Shown in pieces: positions 20,766 to 26,740 of a stretch of 26,740 nt of DNA. The number at the start of each line of letters is the position of its first letter. Position 1 is the stretch's first letter. The stretch is from an uncultured Oscillibacter sp. (GTDB lineage: Bacteria > Bacillota > Clostridia > Oscillospirales > Oscillospiraceae). Where the stretch lies: assembly GCA_900770295.1 (NCBI GenBank), contig CAAGJQ010000133.1, positions 1 to 26,740 on the forward strand. The letters are read 5' to 3'. A model generated the notes under the pieces. It was not told the origin of the DNA, did not search any database, and saw only the letters and a list, made by a program, of their open reading frames with translations. Both the position numbers and the translations under genes were made by a program.

Positions 20766-21782
20766 ATGAAAGTGACCATCAGTGATGTGGCCCGGCTGGC
20801 CGGGGTGTCCACGGCCACCGTTTCCCATACCATTAATAATACCCGCTATGTCTCCAATGAGACGAAGGAAAAGGTCTATCAGGCCATCGCGGAGCTGGGC
20901 TACACACCGGATGCCTCCGCCCGGAGCTTCCGCACCGGAAAGAAAAAGACGGTGGGTTTTATTGTGCCCGATATCTCCAATAAGTTTTTCTCCACCATGA
21001 TCGAATCTGTGGAGAACTGCCTCTCCGCCCAGGGCTATCACCTGATCATCGCCAACACCAAGGAGAACATGGAGCGGGAGGAGAACAACATCCGCCTGCT
21101 GACCGCGGGCCTGGTGGACGGCCTGCTGGTGGCCAGCACCATGGATGATTTTGAGCGGTTCGATGAGCTGATCCCCGCCGGATTCCCGGTGGTTTTGGTA
21201 GACCGGACCTTTGAGACCAAGAAGTACTCCTCTATCTGTGTTTCCAATTTCCAGCCCATTTACCGCAGTGTATGCCGCCTGGCCGGCAAGGGCGACCACC
21301 GGGTGGGCATCATCGGCGGCCTGCCCCGGCTGTCCTCCACCAAGGAGCGCATCTCCGCCTATCAGCAGGCGGTGGCGGACTGCGGTCTGGCCCAGGACGA
21401 GTCCCTGATCTGTTACGGCGATTCCATGGAAAACAGTGCCCAGCACTGCCTGGACGAGCTGCTGGCCCGGAACTGCGACGCCATTGTGGTCTGCCAGGGC
21501 CTGATGGCCTCGGAGACGGTGGTCTATCTCAACAAGAAGGGCATCCAGCCTGGCAGGGACATCGATCTGGTCAGCTTCGTGGATTATGATTCCAACTTTT
21601 ATCAGCTTTATTCCAACCAGATGGACCGCATCGTCCAGCCGGTGGAGGAGCTGGGCGAGGCTGCGGGCGAGCAGATCCTCAGGCGCATCGAAACGCCCGA
21701 CGCGCCGGTTTTTGAGAAAGTGCTGACCTCTGCTTACAAGCCCTACGACATCCCCAATTCCTGGGTGCATTCGGACCGGTGA
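20766..21782 (+). CDS. LacI-family transcriptional regulator
   Basis: 338 residues from the ATG at 20766; a TTG seven codons upstream would place the start inside the palindrome and lacks a ribosome site. The N-terminal LacI helix-turn-helix and hinge are textbook: KVTISDVARLAGVSTATVSHTINNTRYVS, then the hinge ELGYTPDASARSFRTG. The effector domain (about 60-330) is periplasmic-binding-protein-like, with VGFIVPDISNKFFSTMIESVE and VDGLLVAST. The ligand is unknown; such regulators usually sense sugars or sugar phosphates. Divergent from gapA and beside two LacI-type palindromes, it probably controls gapA and itself. Confidence 0.93.
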   Translation: MKVTISDVARLAGVSTATVSHTINNTRYVSNETKEKVYQAIAELGYTPDASARSFRTGKKKTVGFIVPDISNKFFSTMIESVENCLSAQGYHLIIANTKENMEREENNIRLLTAGLVDGLLVASTMDDFERFDELIPAGFPVVLVDRTFETKKYSSICVSNFQPIYRSVCRLAGKGDHRVGIIGGLPRLSSTKERISAYQQAVADCGLAQDESLICYGDSMENSAQHCLDELLARNCDAIVVCQGLMASETVVYLNKKGIQPGRDIDLVSFVDYDSNFYQLYSNQMDRIVQPVEELGEAAGEQILRRIETPDAPVFEKVLTSAYKPYDIPNSWVHSDR

Positions 21783-21799
21783 TTTTCATACAGCGAGCA

Positions 21800-21829
21800 C
21801 AGCGGCGGGGCTTGCCCTCGCCGCTGTTT
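21800..21829 (+). terminator. Weak terminator after the LacI-family gene
   Basis: CAGCGGCG (21800-21807) pairs with CGCCGCTG (21819-21826), followed by only TTT then CC. It overlaps the fumC -35. Confidence 0.55.
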
Positions 21830-21840
21830 CCTTATATAAT
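21812..21840 (+). promoter_or_regulatory. Promoter of fumC
   Basis: TTGCCC (21812-21817), 17-base spacer, TATAAT (21835-21840), 47 bases before the ATG. Confidence 0.6.
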
Positions 21841-21887
21841 AAATGAGACTTTGACCAACACTTCAACATCACGGAGGACCGACAGAT

Positions 21888-23246
21888 ATGAATACCCGCA
21901 TTGAACACGATACCATGGGCGAGATCGCCGTTCCCGCAGACCACCACTGGGGCGCCCAGACCCAGCGGAGCTTTGAGAACTTCAAGATCGGCGGCGAGCG
22001 CCAGCCGAAAGAGATCATCACCGCCTTCGCCTACCTGAAGGAGGCCTGCGCCAGGGCCAACGCCCAGGTGGGCAAGCTGACGGAGACCCAGGCAGGCGCC
22101 ATTGCTGCCGCCTGCCAGGAGATCCGCTCCGGCAAGTGGGACGAGGAGTTCCCCCTGGTGGTGTGGCAGACCGGCAGCGGTACCCAGACCAACATGAACG
22201 TCAACGAGGTGATTGCCCACCTGGCGGCGGAAAACGGCGTGACCCTCCACCCCAACGACCACGTCAACGCCTCCCAGTCCTCCAACGACACGTTCCCCTC
22301 CGCCCTGCATATCGCGGCGGCCCTCAGTGTGGCCAACGACGTCATCCCGGCGGCGGAGCGGCTGGCGGCGGCCTTTGGGAAGCTGGAGCAGGCATACCCC
22401 GACCTGATCCGCATTGGCCGCACCCATCTCCAGGACGCCACGCCCCTGCGCTTCGCCCAGGAGGTCTCCGGCTGGCGGGAGCTGGTGGAGGCCCCCGTCC
22501 GGATGCTGCGCCTGGCTTTGACGGAGCTGGAAAAGCTGGCCATCGGCGGTACCGCCGTGGGCACGGGCCTCAACGCCCCCAAGGGGTACGACGAGATGGT
22601 CTGCGCCCAGCTCCGGGAGATGACGGGCCTGGACTTTGTGCCCGACGGGAATAAGTTCCACGCCCTCACCAGCAAGGACGCCCTGGTGTTCGCCCACGGC
22701 GCCCTGAAGGCTCTGGCGGCCAATCTGATGAAGATCGCCAACGACATCCGCTTTGAGGCCAGCGGCCCCCGCTGCGGCATGGGCGAGCTGCACATCCCGG
22801 AGAACGAGCCCGGCTCCTCCATCATGCCAGGCAAGGTGAACCCTACCCAGTGCGAGGCCGTTACCATGGTGGCGGTGCAGGTCATGGGCAACGACACGGC
22901 CATCGGCATGGCGGCGTCCCAGGGTAACTTCCAGCTCAACGTGTTCCTGCCGGTATCCGCCTATAACTTCCAGCAGTCCGCCCGGCTGCTGGCGGATGTC
23001 ATGGATTCCTTCCGGGTCCACTGCGTGGAGGGGATTACCCCCAACGTGGAGCAGATGGAGTACAACCTCCACAACTCGCTGATGCTGGTGACCTGCCTGA
23101 CGCCGAAAATCGGCTACGAGGCGGCGGCCAGGTGCGCGAAAAAGGCCCTCCACGACGGCACCACACTGAAAGAGGCGGTGCTGGCCCTGGGCCTGCTGAC
23201 GGCGGAGGAGTTCGACGAGACGGTCCGCCCGGAGAAGATGGTCTGA
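21888..23246 (+). CDS. fumC: Class II fumarate hydratase
   Basis: 452 residues, close to the usual 460. Blocks in order: WGAQTQRSFENF near the N-terminus, TGSGTQTNMNVNEV (about residues 98-111), HPNDHVNASQSSNDTFPSALHIA, GRTHLQDATPLR, and the fumarase/aspartase signature GSSIMPGKVNPTQCEA starting at residue 309, which includes the catalytic Ser. The HPNDHVN..SND order and TQCEA mark fumarase rather than aspartase. It interconverts fumarate and malate and would also recycle fumarate released by ArgH, encoded in the same direction nearby. CGGAGGACC precedes the ATG. Own promoter and terminator. Confidence 0.97.
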   Translation: MNTRIEHDTMGEIAVPADHHWGAQTQRSFENFKIGGERQPKEIITAFAYLKEACARANAQVGKLTETQAGAIAAACQEIRSGKWDEEFPLVVWQTGSGTQTNMNVNEVIAHLAAENGVTLHPNDHVNASQSSNDTFPSALHIAAALSVANDVIPAAERLAAAFGKLEQAYPDLIRIGRTHLQDATPLRFAQEVSGWRELVEAPVRMLRLALTELEKLAIGGTAVGTGLNAPKGYDEMVCAQLREMTGLDFVPDGNKFHALTSKDALVFAHGALKALAANLMKIANDIRFEASGPRCGMGELHIPENEPGSSIMPGKVNPTQCEAVTMVAVQVMGNDTAIGMAASQGNFQLNVFLPVSAYNFQQSARLLADVMDSFRVHCVEGITPNVEQMEYNLHNSLMLVTCLTPKIGYEAAARCAKKALHDGTTLKEAVLALGLLTAEEFDETVRPEKMV

Positions 23247-23331
23247 CGTGCGGAAGCGGGGAGGACCGTCTCTGTTCCTGGCATCGATTGAAAAACAGAA
23301 GGCCGGCCTGTACAGGGCCGGAACAGCAAGA

Positions 23332-23364
23332 ATGCCCTCCGGTGAAGCCGGAGGGCATCTTTTT
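23332..23364 (+). terminator. Intrinsic terminator of fumC
   Basis: ATGCCCTCCGG (23332-23342), five-base loop, CCGGAGGGCAT (23348-23358), then C and five Ts. A second GC hairpin (GGCCGGCC ... GGGCCGG, 23301-23321) precedes it. The remaining gap to 23649 is AT-richer and carries the argG control region. Confidence 0.92.
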
Positions 23365-23401
23365 GCGGTGGACTCCATGGGACTGCATGTTTACTCGCTC
23401 T

Positions 23402-23548
23402 GTATGCAAACCTGCATATATGCGGAATTTTATGCAAATTGCCCGGACGGGTTGAAAAAAGCCGTTCTCCTTGGAAAAACAGCGGTCTATGGAAACTGCC
23501 GAAGCTGGAAAATCTCTCCAATGTTTGCAATAATATGCAAAAATGACC
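23402..23548 (+). promoter_or_regulatory. Possible upstream ARG half-sites
   Basis: TATGCAAA-like words repeat at about 23403, 23431 and 23534, with GCATATATGC and TTTGCAATAATATGCAAA between. These resemble ArgR half-sites lying 50-200 bases upstream of the argG promoter and might allow cooperative binding. Confidence 0.4.
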
Positions 23549-23580
23549 AGAGAGCGCTGGAAAGATTGTGCAACATGACA

Positions 23581-23611
23581 CTTGCATAAATATTCATGCG
23601 TGTCGTATAAT
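23581..23611 (+). promoter_or_regulatory. argG promoter with overlapping ARG box
   Basis: TTGCAT (23582-23587), 18-base spacer, TATAAT (23606-23611). The -35 lies inside a sequence that on the minus strand reads CATGAATATTTATGCAAG (23598-23581), matching the Bacillus-type ARG box CATGAATAAAAATKCAAK at 15 of 18 positions. ArgR binding would exclude RNA polymerase when arginine is abundant. Confidence 0.82.
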
Positions 23612-23649
23612 TCTACCATCATCAAACAACACATACGGAGGAATCCACC

Positions 23650-24876
23650 ATGAAGAAAGATAAGAAAGACATCAAGAAGATCGTCCTGGCCTATTCCGGC
23701 GGTCTGGATACATCCATCATCATCCCCTGGCTGAAGGAGAACTACAACAACCCCGAGATCATCGCCGTGGCCGGCGACGTGGGACAGAACGACGAACTGG
23801 ACGGCCTGGAGGAGAAGGCTCTCAAGACCGGCGCCAGCAAGCTCATCGTCGCGGACCTCACCGACGAGATGGTGGAGGACGTCATCTGGCCCGCCCTGAA
23901 GATGGGCGCCAGCTATGAGCAGTACCTGCTGGGCACCGCGTTTGCAAGACCCATCATCGCCAAGAAGCTGGTGGAGATCGCCAAGGCCGAGGGCGCCGAC
24001 GCCATCGCCCACGGCTGCACCGGCAAGGGCAACGACCAGGTCCGGTTCGAGTTGGGCATCAAGCGCTTCGCCCCCGACATGACCATCATCGCCCCTTGGA
24101 GAGAGTGGGACATCAAGGGCCGGGACGAGGAGATCGACTACGCCGAGGCTCACAACGTGCCTCTGAAGATCTCCAGAGAGACCAACTACTCCAAGGACAA
24201 GAACCTGTGGCACCTCTCTCACGAGGGCCTGGACCTGGAGGATCCCGCCAACGAGCCTCAGTACGAGAAGCCCGGCTTCCTGGAGATGAGCGTCAGCCCC
24301 ATCACCGCTCCCGACGCGCCCACCTATGTGACCATCGACTTTGAAAAGGGCGTGCCCGTGGCCGTGGACGGCGAGAAGATGAAGGGCAGCGACATCATCC
24401 GCAAGCTGAACAAGCTGGGCGGCGAGAACGGCATCGGTTTGCTGGACATCGTGGAGAACCGGCTGGTGGGTATGAAGGACCGGGGCGTCTACGAGACCCC
24501 GGGCGGCACCATCCTCTACAAGGCCCACCAGTGCCTGGAGATGATCACCGTCGACAAGGACTCCGCCCACATGAAGGCCAAGCTGGCTGTGGACTTCGCG
24601 GACCTGATCTACAACGGCAAGTGGTTCACCCCCGTGCGGGAAGCCCTGTCCGCCTTCGCCGACAAGACCCAGGAGCACGTCACCGGCTCTGTGAAGCTGA
24701 AGCTGTACAAGGGCAACATGATCACCGCCTCCATCACCTCTCCTGAGTCCCTGTATTCCGAGGAGCTGGTGACCTTTAACGAGAGCAGCTACGACCAGAC
24801 CAATGCCACCGGCTTCATCAACCTGTGGGGCCTGCCCGATACCGTGCTGGCGCTGCGGGAGCAGGGCAAGCTGTAA
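23650..24876 (+). CDS. argG: Argininosuccinate synthase
   Basis: 408 residues. The N-type ATP pyrophosphatase P-loop AYSGGLDTS is at residues 14-22. Downstream, AHGCTGKGNDQVRFE, the citrulline/aspartate-binding SRETNYSKDKNLWHLSHEG and the C-terminal dimerisation region are intact. It joins citrulline and aspartate with ATP to form argininosuccinate, which ArgH then splits. The ATG follows CGGAGGAATCCACC. Strongly biased codon use. It is the first gene of the arginine pair, but is separated from argH by repeat copy 3. Confidence 0.98.
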   Translation: MKKDKKDIKKIVLAYSGGLDTSIIIPWLKENYNNPEIIAVAGDVGQNDELDGLEEKALKTGASKLIVADLTDEMVEDVIWPALKMGASYEQYLLGTAFARPIIAKKLVEIAKAEGADAIAHGCTGKGNDQVRFELGIKRFAPDMTIIAPWREWDIKGRDEEIDYAEAHNVPLKISRETNYSKDKNLWHLSHEGLDLEDPANEPQYEKPGFLEMSVSPITAPDAPTYVTIDFEKGVPVAVDGEKMKGSDIIRKLNKLGGENGIGLLDIVENRLVGMKDRGVYETPGGTILYKAHQCLEMITVDKDSAHMKAKLAVDFADLIYNGKWFTPVREALSAFADKTQEHVTGSVKLKLYKGNMITASITSPESLYSEELVTFNESSYDQTNATGFINLWGLPDTVLALREQGKL

Positions 24877-24960
24877 AAATTTGCACCGGGAGCCCGGTGA
24901 CAGGAATACCCCCATTGTCGTCAAAAGAGACTTCGCTATACTCGCCCCGCCCTGACGGGC

Positions 24961-25069
24961 AGGTCTCGCACCGCTCCGTTTCTTTTTCCTCTCCCCACGA
25001 AAACCGCTTCGCTGGGTTTTCGTGGGGGCCCCCTGGCCTTGCCAAAAAGAGAAACGGGCCGTGCGAGAC
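24961..25069. repeat. Large nested inverted repeat
   Basis: Outer arms: GGTCTCGCACCGCTCCGTTT (24962-24981, continuing into TCTTTTT) against 25044-25069, imperfect over about 26 bp. Inner arms: CCCCACGAAAACC (24993-25005) with GGTTTTCGTGGGG (25015-25027), perfect over 13 bp. The inner hairpin recurs inside copy 2 (10395-10429, one change), and a shorter variant lies at 19097-19124. Confidence 0.82.
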
Positions 25070-25597
25070 GGTGCCTCCGTAAACGATAGTCTCCTACCGG
25101 ATGCGCCTGGGTCTTTGGGAACAGAGAGTGTGTTTCCCCGCAGTTGGAGGCGTGGGTGCGGCTTTCGGGGGTGGTCGATGAAAGGCCTGTCCTTCTGGCC
25201 GCGCGCGTTCCGCTACCTACGCCTAAGTGCCGCCGCTTTGCGGCGGTTGGCTCCGGCACGCGCCTGCGGGCGCAGTCGCTCGGCGCTACCGGGTTGGCAG
25301 CGGGAAGGCCGATTCGAGGTCGGCAGAGCGGCAGCGGCGGGAAAACGCAGGTCAAATCGGTCTTGCACCCCACGCCGCACGCAGGCAGTCCGTCGCGGGC
25401 GCATGACTGAAAGATTCAGCAAGTCCGAGCCCGCGCCCAACGCTCCGACCGAAAGTTTCCCCTGCAGTCTCTTGCTGGGACCCCCGTATCACAAGCAAAT
25501 AAGGCGCAAAGCGCCGTTTTGCGCCCAAGCGCCTTTTCTTTTGACCGTGAACGGCCGTTTTCTTTTCGGCGCAACCGAAAAGAAAATGGGGGTTCAT
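24961..25597 (-). repeat. Dispersed non-coding element, copy 3 (inverted)
   Basis: Fills most of the 24877-25693 gap between argG and argH. Read on the minus strand it begins at 25597 with ATGAACCCCC and the hairpin TTTTCTTTTCGG/CCGAAAAGAAAA, as in copy 1, and runs through the same blocks (the GGGGGTCCCAGCAAGAGAC region, the GACCGATTTGACC region, the CCACCCCCGAAAGCCGC region). It also has the GCGCCCGCAGGCGCGTGCCG block shared with copy 2. The far end differs: it finishes in a large nested hairpin (24961-25069) instead of the A/T hairpin seen in copies 1 and 2. CACCGGG/CCCGGTG at 24885-24900 just after argG is a short separate hairpin without a T-run. Confidence 0.86.
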
Positions 25598-25693
25598 TCC
25601 CCCGTAAGGGGCCCCCTTTGATGAAACGAACAACCACAGCTGCGGGACGGAGAATCTCTCTTCGCCCCGCGTCTGCAATGAAAGGAACCATCT

Positions 25694-26740
25694 ATGAAAC
25701 TCTGGTCCGGGCGGTTCGGCAAGGAGACCGACGCCCTCGTCAACGACTTCAACGCCTCCATCCAGTTCGATCAGCGGCTGTACAAGGAGGACATCACCGG
25801 CTCTCTGGCCCACGCGAAGATGCTGGGGGACTGCGGCATCATCTCCCAGGAGGACGTGACCGCCATCACCGAGGGCCTGAACGGCATCCTGGCGGACGTG
25901 GAGGCCGGCAAGGTGGAATTCACCGCCGATAACGAGGATATCCACATGAACGTGGAGGCCCTCCTGACCGCCCGCATCGGCGACGCCGGCAAGCGGCTCC
26001 ACACCGCCCGCAGCCGCAACGACCAGGTGGCCCTGGACTTCCGCATGTACGTCCGGGAGCAGATCCCCGTCATCGTGGACCAGCTTCTGGAGCTGGAGAC
26101 CGTTCTGTGCAAGCAGGCGAAGCAGTACCAGACCGCCGTCATGCCGGGCTATACGCATCTCCAGCGGGCCCAGCCCATCTCCTTCGCCCAGCACCTGATG
26201 GCCTATGCCAATATGTTCGCCCGGGATATCACCCGCCTGGAGGACTGCAAAAAGCGCCTGAACGAGTGCCCCCTGGGCAGCGGTGCCCTGGCGGGCACCA
26301 CCTACCCCATCGACCGCTGGGAGACCGCGCAGGACCTGGGCTTTGACGCTCCCATGAGCAACTCCCTGGACGGCGTTTCCGACCGGGACTACGCCCTGGA
26401 GCTGATGTCCGCCCTGTCCATTTTGATGATGCACCTGTCCCGCTTCTCCGAGGAAGTGATCCTCTGGTGCAGCTGGGAGTTCAAGTTCATTGAGCTGGAC
26501 GACGCCTATGCCACCGGCAGCTCCATCATGCCCCAGAAGAAGAACCCCGACGTGGCGGAGCTGGTGCGGGGCAAGACCGGCCGGGTCTACGGCGACCTCA
26601 TCACGCTGCTGACGGCCATGAAGGGCCTGCCTCTGGCCTACAACAAGGATATGCAGGAGGACAAGGAGGCCATCTTCGACGCCGTGGACACGGTCAAGCA
26701 GTGCCTCGACATCTTCACCCCGATGCTCGCCACCATGAAG
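25694..26740 (+). CDS. argH: Argininosuccinate lyase (partial, 3' end outside window)
   Basis: The first 349 residues of a protein usually near 460. It starts MKLWSGRFGKETDALVNDFNASIQFDQRL, the standard ArgH opening, then NEDIHMNVEALL, the substrate-binding TARSRNDQVALD, GYTHLQRAQPISFAQHL, and the superfamily signature SSIMPQKKNPD at about residues 276-286, which includes the catalytic Ser. It splits argininosuccinate into arginine and fumarate. Start at 25694 follows AAAGGA by about seven bases. Normally co-transcribed directly with argG; here about 800 bases of repeat copy 3 intervene and no separate ARG box was seen. Confidence 0.97.
   Translation, partial: MKLWSGRFGKETDALVNDFNASIQFDQRLYKEDITGSLAHAKMLGDCGIISQEDVTAITEGLNGILADVEAGKVEFTADNEDIHMNVEALLTARIGDAGKRLHTARSRNDQVALDFRMYVREQIPVIVDQLLELETVLCKQAKQYQTAVMPGYTHLQRAQPISFAQHLMAYANMFARDITRLEDCKKRLNECPLGSGALAGTTYPIDRWETAQDLGFDAPMSNSLDGVSDRDYALELMSALSILMMHLSRFSEEVILWCSWEFKFIELDDAYATGSSIMPQKKNPDVAELVRGKTGRVYGDLITLLTAMKGLPLAYNKDMQEDKEAIFDAVDTVKQCLDIFTPMLATMK

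Noticed and set aside
1357..25597. Insertion sequences or prophage
   Set aside because: No transposase, integrase or phage gene was found; the repeats carry no coding sequence.
25022..25621. Open frame of 199 residues across repeat copy 3 (plus strand)
   Set aside because: It is the high-GC shadow of the repeat. A piece is shared with copy 1, but the equivalent in copy 2 has a stop codon (TAA) soon after.

Overview
The window is about 27 kb of GC-rich chromosome. It looks like an anaerobic, endospore-forming member of the Bacillota, most plausibly the Oscillospiraceae group of gut bacteria (Flavonifractor/Oscillibacter-like). The grounds are high GC with strong GGAGG ribosome binding sites, a GerA/SpoVAF-type germination gene behind a good sigma-F/sigma-G promoter, clostridial ferredoxin-type proteins, a dicarboxylate symporter and a divided arginine locus. 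Genus assignment is inference; no rRNA or tRNA gene is present.

Layout. 1-1209 (-): most of prfC (release factor 3), cut by the window edge. 1357-1949: copy 1 of a long non-coding repeat. 2063-2619: a tiny ribbon-helix-helix regulator and a small unknown protein, divergent, whose promoters use the same -35 bases. 2691-4752: a membrane acyltransferase-like protein and a DAACS dicarboxylate/amino-acid symporter. 5090-13298: a phosphate block, pstS-pstC-pstA-pstB-phoU-HD hydrolase, then repeat copy 2, then the two-component pair phoB-phoR. A Pho-box-like array precedes pstS, so sensing, regulation and uptake of phosphate lie together. 13365-14150 (-): a hydroxypyruvate-isomerase-like TIM barrel. 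14334-15752: the spore germination protein. 15788-18488: a redox-flavoured divergent cluster, with two Fe-S proteins leftward and a Crp/Fnr regulator plus a Cys-rich FliB-family protein rightward.

18489-19447 has no gene. It holds a likely structured non-coding RNA with its own promoter and terminator (possibly the raiA motif), followed by a dense cluster of palindromes and direct repeats. 19448-21782: gapA (-) and a divergent LacI-family regulator separated by an AT-rich operator region. 21888-23246: fumC. 23650-26740: argG behind an ARG box, then repeat copy 3 (inverted), then argH, cut by the window edge.

The least explained structure is the three-copy family of roughly 0.6-0.8 kb intergenic elements (1357-1949, 10116-10917, and 24961-25597 inverted). 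They have A/T-rich hairpin ends related as inverted repeats, long shared GC-rich cores, exchangeable internal modules and no consistent reading frame. They could be non-autonomous mobile elements or large structured RNAs; the sequence alone does not decide. The raiA-like RNA locus is the second item worth attention.
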